A program made the position numbers and the translations under genes. Below, piece after piece: positions 45,961 to 56,048 of a DNA stretch of 64,000 nucleotides. The notes under the pieces were generated by a model. That model saw nothing but the letters and a program-made list of their open reading frames with translations, ran no database searches and was not told where the DNA came from. The stretch comes from Nitrospirota bacterium. GTDB taxonomy: Bacteria > Nitrospinota_A > UBA7883. Position 1 is the first letter of the stretch; each line of letters starts with the position of its first letter. The DNA lies in NCBI GenBank assembly GCA_024275315.1, contig JAJRZK010000021.1:1-64000 (forward strand), read 5' to 3'.

Positions 45961-47136
45961 ATGCGCACAATCGTAATTGATCCTGTCGGACGATGGGGCA
46001 GGCTGGCGGGGGCTTTGTCTGTAATGGTCTTGTTTATGATGGCGACTGTCCAGCCGGCTTATCCCGTAACGATAGACAGGCTTTTGGAACTGGCGGCCGA
46101 TGGGGACGCTACAGCGCAATACACCCTGGGAGTCATGTACCAGAAAGGGTCCGGAACCGAGCAGGACAAAAGCGAGGCGGCCAAGTGGTACAAGCTCGCC
46201 GCCCAATCTGGTCATGTCAAGGCGCAGTTCAACCTGGGCATTATGTATCTCAAGGGAGATGGTGTCGAAGTCAACCCGGACGACGCTGTCAACTGGCTGA
46301 CAAGCGCGGCCGAGCAGGGCGACGTGGACGCGCAGTACGCGCTGGGGCTTGCGTATGAGAATGGTACGAGCGGTATCGAAAAGGATGATTATCTGGCGGT
46401 CAAATGGTACACCAGGGCCGCCGAACAGGGGTATACCAAGGCGCAGTCCAACTTGAGCGTGCTTCTGGAGCAAAGCGAGGAGGAACGGGACAGGGACGAC
46501 GCCCTGGATTGGGCGCGAAAAGCGGCGGAGACGGGCAATGTGAAGGATCAGTTCAATCTCGGGCTTATGTACCTCACCGGGGATGGTGGAGTTGATACGG
46601 ATATAGAAGAGGCCGTCAAATGGTTTCGTAAAGCGGCGAAAAAGGGCCATCCCGACGCGCAGTACAACCTTGCGGCCGTCCTGTTCAAGGGAGACGGAGT
46701 TGAAGCCGATGTGGACGAGGCGGTGTCGTGGTATCGCAAGGCCGCCGAACAGGGCCAAACGGACGCGCAGTATACGCTGGGTCTTTTGTACCTGGATGGA
46801 GACGGTGTGAAGAAGGATAAGGCGACGGCGTTTAAATGGTTTACGAAAGCTTCTGAAAACGGCCATCCCGAGGCGCTGTACAATGTGGGGGTTATGCAGT
46901 ACAAAGGAGACGGCGTGAAACGGGACCTGTCTTCGGCGATGGATATTTTCCGGAAAATCGCCAGTGATGGAGACGCCAGGGCCCAGTTCAACCTTGGTGT
47001 GATGTATGTCAGGGGCGAGGGCGTGGCCAAAAGCGAGGAAGACGCCCTGAAGTGGTTTACAATGGCGGCTGAGCAGGGAAACGAGGCGGCCAAAAACGCA
47101 GTCGAGAAAATAACCGGTCGATCCTGGGAGGAATAA
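45961..47136 (+). CDS. secreted Sel1-repeat (SLR) protein
   Basis: A 391-aa protein with an N-terminal hydrophobic signal or anchor (residues about 15-38, ending QPAYPVT) and then about nine Sel1-like repeats to the end. Each has the pattern AQYxLGxMYxxGxGVxxDxxxAxxWYxxAAxxG (for example residues 55-90: AQYTLGVMYQKGSG, KWYKLAAQSGH). Such solenoids are protein-binding scaffolds, often periplasmic. The repeats are nearly all intact, with one degenerate copy around LLEQSEEERDRDDAL. It is 2 bp from the nuclease-like gene, so the two are cotranscribed. The partner is unknown. Confidence 0.92.
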   Translation: MRTIVIDPVGRWGRLAGALSVMVLFMMATVQPAYPVTIDRLLELAADGDATAQYTLGVMYQKGSGTEQDKSEAAKWYKLAAQSGHVKAQFNLGIMYLKGDGVEVNPDDAVNWLTSAAEQGDVDAQYALGLAYENGTSGIEKDDYLAVKWYTRAAEQGYTKAQSNLSVLLEQSEEERDRDDALDWARKAAETGNVKDQFNLGLMYLTGDGGVDTDIEEAVKWFRKAAKKGHPDAQYNLAAVLFKGDGVEADVDEAVSWYRKAAEQGQTDAQYTLGLLYLDGDGVKKDKATAFKWFTKASENGHPEALYNVGVMQYKGDGVKRDLSSAMDIFRKIASDGDARAQFNLGVMYVRGEGVAKSEEDALKWFTMAAEQGNEAAKNAVEKITGRSWEE

Positions 47137-47138
47137 GT

Positions 47139-47699
47139 ATGCGGTACCGTACGAGACTCGTGTATGTTATGGCGTTGGTGACCTGCGCCCTGGTGGTTGC
47201 GTCCGGCGCGAACCGGGCGATGGCGGCGCAGGAGATTGAAGGTGTCGTGGACAATATCCGTTATGGAGACACTTTTCGCGTCAAGCTGGAGGAGGGCTGG
47301 CGGCTGGAGGAGAGATATAAAAAATGCTCCCGGGTGTACAGCACTATGGCGTGGATTCAGTTGCTGGGGGTAGATACCCCCGATGGGAAAAAGGCGTGTA
47401 GTGGCGATGCGGCCTTTTTTACGCGCCAGGCGGTGTTTGGAAAGCGCGTGAAACTGAAAATTCACACCTGTGGTGACGCGTGGGGGCTTGCCGGAGTTGT
47501 TGAATATGACGACATGGGAGAAACAAAAACCCTCAACTTCGAGCTGGTGCGCGCCGGTCTTGCGACGTTGACCGGGGGCAGGTTGGGCTTTTCCGGCGAG
47601 AACACTATCAAAAAATATAACGATGCGCTCGAGGAGGCCAAGATAGACCAGCTGGGCCTGTGGGAATCGAAACCCTGTTCTACAACAGCAACGAAATAG
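47139..47699 (+). CDS. secreted staphylococcal nuclease-like (SNase/TNase) protein
   Basis: A 186-aa protein with a signal peptide (residues 1-30, ending NRAMAAQ). The rest is an SNase-like OB-fold domain: EGVVDNIRYGDTFRVKLEEG, IQLLGVDTPDGKKACSGDAAFF, FGKRVKLKI, GLAGVVEYDDMGETKTLNFELVRAGLAT, and an end of the ALEEAKIDQLGLW type. The usual catalytic Arg after the IRLxGVDTPE block is not obvious; where many members have REKS or ARQALxxL, this one has ARQ-like RQAVF. Activity on nucleic acid is therefore plausible but not certain. It would act in the periplasm or outside the cell. Four cysteines outside the core may form disulfides. Confidence 0.82.
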   Translation: MRYRTRLVYVMALVTCALVVASGANRAMAAQEIEGVVDNIRYGDTFRVKLEEGWRLEERYKKCSRVYSTMAWIQLLGVDTPDGKKACSGDAAFFTRQAVFGKRVKLKIHTCGDAWGLAGVVEYDDMGETKTLNFELVRAGLATLTGGRLGFSGENTIKKYNDALEEAKIDQLGLWESKPCSTTATK

Positions 47700-47777
47700 T
47701 TAGAAACAGAAAGTATCCGTAAGCGCGTGTGTCAAGAGGTTTTCTTCTGATCTTTTTCCGCTTTCGGAAAATATCTC

Positions 47778-48630
47778 ATGGATAGCAAGGTTCCGGTTTT
47801 AACGTTATGGGGGTTTGTTTTTCTTGCGGGTCTGTTCACGCAGGGCTGTTCCAATAATTCAAGTGATGGAGCCGCTGGCTCATCTTCATCGCCGAAAATA
47901 TATGTGACCATCTACTCCCACAACGAGGATAGCTGGGGCTCTGTCGTAAACGCTCCCGCCGATTACGTTTCATATCGAAACAACCTGCTCGAGCGTCTGA
48001 AACTTATCGCGTCCCATGGCGCCACGCTCAACTGGCAATCCGACCTTACCGTTTTGGAAGCCATGATAAAGTATGAGCCAGACTCGCCCAAAACCGATAC
48101 AAACGCAAAGAACATTGTTAGGTACATGGTCGAGGATCTGGGGTTCAGCGTCGATCCCCATGGCCATCTTGTCTACGCCAATTACGCCGATCTGGCGTAT
48201 CTGATACGACAGCTCGGGGTCGAACCTTCTGGTGTCATAGGTGGAGCGGGGGTTTTCGACTGCGGGAGCGATTATCTGGGTTTTCTCAGCATACTGGACT
48301 GGCATCCGGTAATCGAGCTTTCATCCGATGGAGTGATTCGCGGCGAACGTTATCCCGCATCCGAATGGAGACCGACCATCCTTTCCGGCCCGGCCATGGG
48401 GGGGGCACTGGTTCGACGATTTCTCAAGCGGCGTATGGTATCCGGGTAACGCGTCGGATTTCTACACCCATCAAAGCGGCGGGCAAATTACCTATATCGG
48501 GCAGGGCTATCCGCACGGCAAGACGAATCTGGGACCGAAACAGGCCACCCTGGGTTTGTGGGGGCCAACCCTGTTAACCAGGGGCGGTGTTCCCATATTA
48601 TTGCGAGGATTTGATTTTGAGTGCGTATAA
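47778..48630 (+). pseudogene. putative lipoprotein gene broken at a G8 run
   Basis: From ATG 47778 the frame encodes a lipoprotein signal (LTLWGFVFLAGLFTQGC, lipobox Cys24) and a soluble domain (KIYVTIYSHNEDSWGSV, ATLNWQSDLTVLEAMIKYE, MVEDLGFSVDPHGH). It fails at eight G (48398-48405) and stops at 48449. With one G fewer, the frame runs on as HWFDDFSSGVWYPGNASDFY to TAA 48630, giving about 283 residues. The second part is clearly protein-like, so the break is recent or an error. The DPHGH and HNEDSW residues recall metal-dependent polysaccharide deacetylase-like folds, but I do not assign a function. Confidence 0.7.
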
Positions 48631-49452
48631 CAAAACTTTCATTATCGGATCGGTCTTCTTTGTGATCGTATTAATGGCCTCGTGCGGCAAAGGTAGCCCG
48701 GACGGCTCTTCATCCGGCGGCGGCTCCGGCAACGTGGTGGGAGATGCGGGGGAGGGTGTGTCGTGGGTCGAGTTTACCGTGGATAACGGGTCGGCGATAC
48801 AGGCTTTGTACAAGGAGCCGGGCCAGGCGGCCAGGTCCTCCGTGAAAAATGGCGGGAGGCTCCCGGCGATTATATATAACCACGGAAGTTACGTGGAGGA
48901 TCATGGATACGATCAATCCGTCAGCGACGGGTATGACGTGAAAGATTTTGCGAACGCGATAGCCGATGCGGGATACGTGGCGCTGGCTCCTGTCCGGCCT
49001 GCCGATTCAAGCTTCGGGGACGGGATAATTCCCGGCGCGATCAATTATTTGAAAAGCCCGGACGGTGTGGATTCGGGCAAAATATATATGATCGGCCATT
49101 CAAAAGGAGGCGCCCAGACGATTTTGCGGCCATCAAGTATGGATCGGATTTAAACGCGGTCGCCGTCACGGCTCCTGCCATTACGACCGAGAGCAGGTAC
49201 AACGCGATCGTGTCCCAGCTTGACGGCTTTGGCGTACCGATATACGTTGCGCTCGGCCTGTACGAGCCGAACCCGGCCATCGCGAAATATGTTCCGATGT
49301 TTGTCTCAGAGCTACAGGCCCGTGGCAAAAATGTCGAGTCCAGGCTCGATTACCCGGGCGATCACAAATGGTTCTGGACGGTCCGTGATGAATACTGGGG
49401 CGATACTGATCTTTCGGCGGGGTGCGATATACGACGTAGTGGAAGTGGCGTT
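48617..49452 (+). pseudogene. alpha/beta-hydrolase lipoprotein gene with a -1 frameshift
   Basis: The likely start is TTG 48617 (GAGGA ribosome site, overlapping the end of the previous gene). It gives a lipoprotein signal (FFVIVLMASCGKG) and an alpha/beta-hydrolase of the dienelactone-hydrolase kind: LPAIIYNHGSYVEDHG, YVALAPVRPADS, and the nucleophile elbow IGHSKGG (Ser). Shortly after the elbow, near 49115, the frame stops (49153) while the -1 frame continues with FAAIKYGSDLNAVAVTAPA, VPIYVALGLYEPN and YPGDHKWFW, the last holding the expected catalytic His. The restored frame then runs antisense into the NifA-like gene, so its true end is unclear. Two broken lipoprotein genes in a row suggest local decay. 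Confidence 0.65.
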
Positions 49453-50979
49453 CTATCTTATTTTCCTTACGACGACCCCGTATTTTGCGATCCTGTAGCG
49501 GAGCTGGCGCAACGTGATTCCCAGGCGTCTCGCCGCTTTTACCTGAACGCCTCCCGATTCTTCCAGGGCCAGCTCAATCGCCTTTTTCTCTTCTGATTCG
49601 ATGTTGGAAGCTCCTTTCGCGCGCGATCGATCCGAAAGCCCGTGGACGGATAAGCCTGAACCGGGAGCACCCGCGGCTATACGCCTCTCCGACGCGGCCA
49701 GCGCCTCCGCCACATCGATCCGCCCGTCCCGCTCGATAAGAAAAGCGCGGTGGATGAAGTTTTCAAGCTCCCGCACGTTACCCGGCCAATCGAGCTGTTG
49801 CAACAGGGATACCTGGTCTTGCGTGGTTATCACCATTTTTCCATACTCGTTGTTCAGCTTCATGAGGAAATGCCGGGCGAGGTGGGGTATGTCCTCGCGT
49901 CGCTCGGCGAGGGAGGGCGACCAGATCGGAAGGACGTTGAGCCTGTAATACAGATCCTCGCGGAACAGGCGTTGGCGCACCAGGCTTTCTATGTTGGCGT
50001 TGGTGGCGCAGACTATCCGCACGTCCACCTTGATGGTTTTGCTGGAACCGAGACGCTCGAATTCTCCCTCCTGCAACACACGCAACAGCTTGGCCTGAAA
50101 ATTTAACGATGTCTCGCCTATCTCGTCCAGAAAAAGCGTTCCCCCGTTGGCCGCCTCGAACCTCCCTTTCGCGCTGGCCGTAGCGCCGGTGAACGCGCCT
50201 TTTTCATGGCCGAACAGCTCGTTTAACAGCAGGTTTTCTGAAACGGCGGCGCAGTTGAGGCTGATGAACGGAGCACGGCTCCGGAGGCTGTGGTTATGGA
50301 TGTTTCTCGCTATCAACTCCTTGCCGGTTCCGCTCTCTCCTCGAATAAACACGCTGGCCCTGCTTGTGGCCACGGACCGGATCGTCTCGCAGACCTGCTT
50401 TATAGCGCGGCTTTCGCCGATGATACCCTCCATCGCCACCGGGGGCTCCTCAATGCCCGATTTGTATACGCGGCGGGGAATCGAGCCGGTGGAGTCGAGG
50501 TAAAAACCCAGCTGACCCGCTAACACCTTCAGTAACTTGGCTTTGTGAGTGACACTCCCCTCGTTGGCGATCAGGGCGGTCAGTATTCCGGTTTGCAGGC
50601 TCTTGTCCTGGCCAACGATCGGGCAGGAAAAAAACGCCATCTTGCGGTCGGCTATATCTGCGGGCGTGATGAGGGGAAGCTCAGCCGCTTCACGGCCAAA
50701 AAGCATCTGCTCATAATCAAACCTTCGCTTGTGCCGTGACACGAATGCGCCAAACTGTTCGCTCGCCCTGCTCAACTCCTCCTGGGTCAGCTCCGGGGCC
50801 AGCTCTATGTTGTAGCTGTTGGTGACGCTGTCGCGTATGAGCAACACCGGGTTTCTTATTCCGAAATAGTCGGTGAGCATGATCAGCACCATGTTGATCT
50901 TGGCCAGGCGGTTACCCGTGGAACCCAGCATCTTTCCGGCCTGGACGAAAAACTCCAGATAATCAAGTTGCGAACTCAT
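49453..50979 (-). CDS. NifA-like sigma54 activator with N-terminal GAF-type domain
   Basis: A 508-aa protein from ATG 50979 (AAGGTG ribosome site). Residues about 1-165 form a GAF-like sensory domain (VLIMLTDYFGIRNPVLLIRD, PIVGQDKSLQTGILTALI). Residues 184-420 are the AAA+ domain with RGESGTGKE, GAFTGA (261-266), GGTLFLDEIGE and WPGNVRELEN. A linker rich in Gly/Ser leads to a Fis-type helix-turn-helix (VKAARRLGITLRQLRYRIAKYG). There is no receiver domain, so control is by ligand or by a partner such as PII, as in NifA/AnfA/VnfA. It is divergent from porin-glnK-amtB with a 220-bp gap, which makes those genes its likely targets. Confidence 0.93.
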   Translation of the reverse strand: MSSQLDYLEFFVQAGKMLGSTGNRLAKINMVLIMLTDYFGIRNPVLLIRDSVTNSYNIELAPELTQEELSRASEQFGAFVSRHKRRFDYEQMLFGREAAELPLITPADIADRKMAFFSCPIVGQDKSLQTGILTALIANEGSVTHKAKLLKVLAGQLGFYLDSTGSIPRRVYKSGIEEPPVAMEGIIGESRAIKQVCETIRSVATSRASVFIRGESGTGKELIARNIHNHSLRSRAPFISLNCAAVSENLLLNELFGHEKGAFTGATASAKGRFEAANGGTLFLDEIGETSLNFQAKLLRVLQEGEFERLGSSKTIKVDVRIVCATNANIESLVRQRLFREDLYYRLNVLPIWSPSLAERREDIPHLARHFLMKLNNEYGKMVITTQDQVSLLQQLDWPGNVRELENFIHRAFLIERDGRIDVAEALAASERRIAAGAPGSGLSVHGLSDRSRAKGASNIESEEKKAIELALEESGGVQVKAARRLGITLRQLRYRIAKYGVVVRKIR

Positions 50980-51122
50980 TTTTTCACCTTTGGACCTCGA
51001 AACATCAACTGACTGACGATTATAATACAAAATTGACATTCATGTGTGTTAAAAATGTTAATAATGTCTCTCCCGTCTTCGGGTTATCTGTGTAATATAT
51101 TGAATAATAAAGCTAAAAATAT

Positions 51123-51138
51123 TGGTACGCGATTTGTT
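51123..51138 (+). promoter_or_regulatory. sigma54-like -24/-12 promoter before porin-glnK-amtB
   Basis: TGGTACG-CGAT-TTGTT matches the sigma54 pattern TGGYACG-N4-TTGCW except for T in place of C in the -12 element. It lies about 61 bp before the porin ATG, leaving about 50 nt of leader. A NifA-like activator is encoded on the other side of the same gap, and glnK-amtB genes are classic sigma54/nitrogen-controlled genes. I did not find a TGT-N10-ACA NifA site. Confidence 0.5.
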
Positions 51139-51198
51139 AACAGTATCATCCGTCTATTCGATTGTTGATTTAACTTTAAGCTTTGGAGTAACGGAAAA

Positions 51199-52640
<1,442 letters not shown>

Positions 52641-52651
52641 CGGAGGCGGAA

Positions 52652-53941
52652 ATGACGAAATTCATGGTTTATCTTTTCATATTTTCAATGGGGTTGCTTT
52701 TCAACATCGACGCGGCTTTCGCCGGGGAGGCCGAGCCGAAGATAGTGGGCGCCGATACGGCATGGATGCTGGCTTCTTCCGCCCTGGTCATGCTGATGGT
52801 GCCTGGTCTCGCCCTGTTTTACGGCGGCATGGACCGCAGTAAGAACGTGTTGTCGACGTTGCTATTGAGCTTCGTCTGTCTTGGTGTGATCACCGTACAA
52901 TGGACGTTGTTCGGATACAGCCTCGCGTTTGGCTCCGACGTAGGCAAAGTGATAGGCGATTTATCCTTTCTCGCTCTTGCCGGGGTGGGGCTCGAGCCTA
53001 ACGGGACGATACCGCACCAGCTATTTATGGTGTTTCAGATGATGTTCGCCATCCTGACTCCGGCGCTCATATCGGGCGCGCTGGTGGGCAGGATGAAGTT
53101 CCAGACTTTCGTTGTATTTATTTTGCTGTGGTCCACGCTTGTTTACGATCCGCTCTGCCACTGGGTATGGGGCGGCGGCTGGATCAGCGATCTTGGCGCT
53201 CTCGATTTCGCCGGTGGGCTGGTGGTCCACATAAGCTCCGGCGTTTCGGCTCTTGCGGCGTGTATCATCCTTGGCAAACGCAAGGGGTTCCCGGCGGAAC
53301 CGATGCCTCCGCACAACCTGCCGATTACCCTGCTGGGCGCCGGGATGTTGTGGTTCGGCTGGTTCGGATTCAACGCCGGTAGCGAGCTTGCCGCAGACGC
53401 CGTCGCGGCCTCCGCTTTCGTGGTGACACAGATCGCGGCAGGAGCCGCCGTGCTCGGCTGGGTGTTCACGGAGTGGTCGCACAGGGGTAAACCGACCCTG
53501 CTTGGCGCCGCTTCCGGAGGTGTGGCGGGGCTGGTGGCGATCACGCCCGCGGCCGGGTTCGTGGGACCGATTTCCGCCATAATGATCGGCGCTTTGGCCG
53601 GAGGGTTGTGTTACCTGGCGGTTCTTGCCAAGCACAAGTTTGGTTATGACGATTCGCTCGACGTTTTCGCTGTCCACGGTATCGGTGGGACGATAGGCGC
53701 GATATGCACGGGGCTGTTCGCTACGGCCGCCATCGGAGGAACGGATGGGCTGTTCTTCGGCAACCCCGGCCAGTTGGTGACCCAGCTTATCAGCGTGGCC
53801 GCCGCGTGGGTCTACAGCTTCACGGTGACATTCGTGATCCTGAAAGTTCTGGAGGCTACCATGGGGCTCCGGGTGTCCGAAGAGGACGAGGTGCAGGGAC
53901 TTGACTTGAGTTCGCACGGGGAACGAGGTTACACCATGTAG
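52652..53941 (+). CDS. amtB: ammonium transporter
   Basis: A 429-aa Amt/Rh channel with a cleavable signal peptide (residues 1-24, ending DAAFA) and 11 membrane helices. The transport path is marked by FGFSLAFG-like YSLAFGSD, the twin histidines in VHISSGVSAL and FAVHGIGGTIGAI, and DPLCHWVWGGGWI. The cytosolic C-tail (LRVSEEDEVQGLDLSSHGERGY) is the part that meets GlnK. It conducts ammonium or ammonia into the cell as a trimer. A very good GGAGGCGGAA ribosome site precedes the ATG. The porin-glnK-amtB operon ends at a perfect hairpin. Confidence 0.97.
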   Translation: MTKFMVYLFIFSMGLLFNIDAAFAGEAEPKIVGADTAWMLASSALVMLMVPGLALFYGGMDRSKNVLSTLLLSFVCLGVITVQWTLFGYSLAFGSDVGKVIGDLSFLALAGVGLEPNGTIPHQLFMVFQMMFAILTPALISGALVGRMKFQTFVVFILLWSTLVYDPLCHWVWGGGWISDLGALDFAGGLVVHISSGVSALAACIILGKRKGFPAEPMPPHNLPITLLGAGMLWFGWFGFNAGSELAADAVAASAFVVTQIAAGAAVLGWVFTEWSHRGKPTLLGAASGGVAGLVAITPAAGFVGPISAIMIGALAGGLCYLAVLAKHKFGYDDSLDVFAVHGIGGTIGAICTGLFATAAIGGTDGLFFGNPGQLVTQLISVAAAWVYSFTVTFVILKVLEATMGLRVSEEDEVQGLDLSSHGERGYTM

Positions 53942-53980
53942 CTGGATAGCCATTGGATGTTTGACGTTTGCAGTCCGGAC

Positions 53981-54012
53981 TTCGGGATATCCCGCAAGCG
54001 GGATATCCCGAA
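53981..54012 (+). terminator. 14-bp perfect hairpin after amtB, with palindromic arms
   Basis: TTCGGGATATCCCG (53981-53994) and CGGGATATCCCGAA (53999-54012) pair over all 14 bp around the 4-nt loop CAAG. Each arm contains the palindrome CGGGATATCCCG, so the arms can also self-pair. There is no U tract after it, so termination would be imperfect; RNA protection or a protein site are alternatives. Confidence 0.6.
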
Positions 54013-54073
54013 ACTCTATAAAATTACGGCGTATTAAAAGGGGTAACCACTATTTTTATTTTCAGCTAATGTC

Positions 54074-55210
54074 ATGGGCCATGATATAACGGATAAGGTG
54101 ATCTGGGTCGTTGACACTCCACAAGAGGGGAAGCGCCTCCAGGGTTATCTTCAGGCATATGGCTTTACCTCTGTGTCAATAATGGGCGCCGATATCGATC
54201 TTGCCGAAAAGATGAGGCTGGGAGAGCCTGACATTTTACTCATTGATCTGTATCCATGGTCTCAAATCACTGGGCGATTGGCTCAAGACGGGGAAAACTA
54301 TCATACCCGCGTCGTCGTTATGGCGCCTCAAACGAGCGAATCACAACAAGATGGCATGGCGTTCGGCATTACTATAAACGTGCTCAGAAAGCCGTTCAAA
54401 TCCGGGGGGTTAATCAACTCGATCCTGTCACTTTACGGGATTGATAGGACCCTTGGGTCGGAGCTGGCACAGGAGGCGTATGCTATTGGCATGAACCGTT
54501 TAACATCCGGCGCATACGAACGTTACGTTTTGGAGCTCAGACGCGTTTTGGGATCCGAGCCAGACCTTTTTTATTATTTTGCTCCAGGAGCTTGCTATTT
54601 GAACCAGGGGAAATACGAATCTATCATTGCATCGTTTGAAAACAAGCTTCACCCGGATGAGCAATTGGAGCGGATTAGGAAGGAGGCTGAAGCTTCAAAG
54701 CAAGATTACCTGGCTACCATAAGGCGTCTTAAGCGTATCATCAAACGCCAAATTGCCGGTGCGGAGCACTATGTTCAGCTTGGTAAAAATTATTTGGGAA
54801 TCGATATGATTCCGGAGGCGGATGAATCATTTGATAAGGCCATTCAAATGGAGCCGGACAATATATCGAATCGAAAAGAAATAGGCGTCGCTTACCTTCA
54901 AAAAGAACTGTACGAAAGAGCTGAGAAAGCATTCTCCGACGCTATCGACCTGAATCCTAAAAACAGTTCTCTCTATATCCATGTTGCGATTGCTTTAAGA
55001 AAGCTGGGTAAATACAAAGAAGCTATTGCAATTTACAAACGCGCCATAAAGCTTGATCCTATGGATGAAGCGGTCTTTTTCAATCTTGCCAGGGCTCTTT
55101 TTGAATCCAATCGTAAAAAAGATGCCATTAGAGCGCTGAAAAAGGCGGTTTCGCTGGATCCTGAGTTTACTGAAGCTAAAAACTTGTTGGCAGAGTACCA
55201 GAATGGATAG
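54074..55210 (+). CDS. receiver-domain/TPR protein
   Basis: A 378-aa cytosolic protein. Residues 1-120 are a CheY-like receiver with Asp58 (DILLIDLYPW) and Lys106 (NVLRKPF), but the usual acidic pair at the first strand is reduced to one Asp (WVVDTPQ). Phosphorylation by Mg2+ may therefore be weak or absent. After a helical linker with a coiled-coil stretch (LERIRKEAEASKQDYLA), residues about 230-375 hold four TPR repeats (AEHYVQLGKNYLGIDMIPEA, EIGVAYLQKELYERAEKAF, IHVAIALRKLGKYKEAI, VFFNLARALFESNRKKDAI). It overlaps the next gene by 8 bases. The ribosome site is poor. Likely a signalling scaffold for its PilZ neighbour. Confidence 0.87.
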   Translation: MGHDITDKVIWVVDTPQEGKRLQGYLQAYGFTSVSIMGADIDLAEKMRLGEPDILLIDLYPWSQITGRLAQDGENYHTRVVVMAPQTSESQQDGMAFGITINVLRKPFKSGGLINSILSLYGIDRTLGSELAQEAYAIGMNRLTSGAYERYVLELRRVLGSEPDLFYYFAPGACYLNQGKYESIIASFENKLHPDEQLERIRKEAEASKQDYLATIRRLKRIIKRQIAGAEHYVQLGKNYLGIDMIPEADESFDKAIQMEPDNISNRKEIGVAYLQKELYERAEKAFSDAIDLNPKNSSLYIHVAIALRKLGKYKEAIAIYKRAIKLDPMDEAVFFNLARALFESNRKKDAIRALKKAVSLDPEFTEAKNLLAEYQNG

Positions 55211-56048
55211 CTGCGACAACCAGGATACAAAGCAAATACTTAAAGGCAAAACCTGCCTTATAGTTGAGGACCACTTTCCCATGCGTCAGTTTATCGAATT
55301 GATATTGAAACATCAGCTTGGATGCGATTCTATATTTCAAGCCGAGGACGCGGAGGAGGCTTTAGGAATATTGGAAAATCCAGCAGGCGATGCGGTGGTA
55401 GATTTAATTGTCTGTGACTGGGGACTCCCTGGAATGGATGGAGATATGTTTTTGCATGAAATCCGTTTAATGGAGGCCTATAAACAGACACCTTTTCTGA
55501 TGGCAACCGGCAATAACAGCCGGGATTTGGTCATTACGGCGATACAAGCCGGTGTTACCGATTTTCTCATCAAGCCGTTTACAGCCGCCAATCTTGTTCG
55601 TAAAATAAAACGATCCATTGTTATGGCACGAGGGCGCACAAGGAAACGATACCTGGTCAAGGAAAAATATCCTGTTAAGTTAGTGTCATCTTCGGCGAAG
55701 TGTACAGGGGAGCTTGTGGATATCTCCGACGCTGGTTGCGGAATCTTGCTTAATTGCGGACTGAGCATTCCCATGGATGATGAACAAGTAAATCTCACCA
55801 TAATTATTGAAGATGAAAGTATCCAGATGAATGCCAAGTCGCGTGGTATTGCTGACAATGCGTACGTAAAAGAGTCTTCAGGGGTTATCAAGATGGGATT
55901 TGAGTTTTTGCCCGATGAGTCGGGACTTCCAGACCTCTTCAAACAATTGTTAGATAGATACCAATCGATTCAGAGCGCAAATATAACTAAGGAGAGTTCC
56001 AAAGTGAAGGAGACAGGTAGCCGTAAACGACTTCTGGATATTGATTAA
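55203..56048 (+). CDS. response regulator with PilZ domain
   Basis: A 281-aa protein: a complete receiver (CLIVEDHFPMR, phospho-acceptor Asp72 in VCDWGLPGMDG, Lys124 in LIKPF), then a PilZ domain of about 110 residues. The c-di-GMP motifs seem present: an RxxxR-like RTRKR around residues 147-151 and DISDAGCG (DxSxxG) near 178. It should bind c-di-GMP and give phosphorylation-dependent output by protein contact rather than DNA binding, for example on motility or pili. It is coupled to the receiver-TPR gene. Its TAA stop overlaps the TAA of the convergent TPR gene in the shared TTAA. Confidence 0.9.
   Translation: MDSCDNQDTKQILKGKTCLIVEDHFPMRQFIELILKHQLGCDSIFQAEDAEEALGILENPAGDAVVDLIVCDWGLPGMDGDMFLHEIRLMEAYKQTPFLMATGNNSRDLVITAIQAGVTDFLIKPFTAANLVRKIKRSIVMARGRTRKRYLVKEKYPVKLVSSSAKCTGELVDISDAGCGILLNCGLSIPMDDEQVNLTIIIEDESIQMNAKSRGIADNAYVKESSGVIKMGFEFLPDESGLPDLFKQLLDRYQSIQSANITKESSKVKETGSRKRLLDID

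Noticed and set aside
51033-51063. sigma70 promoter with TTGACA before the porin
   Set aside because: The TTGACA is good but no -10 box lies at 16-18 bp; the nearest TAATAA-like box is about 20 bp away. The sigma54-like box nearby fits better.
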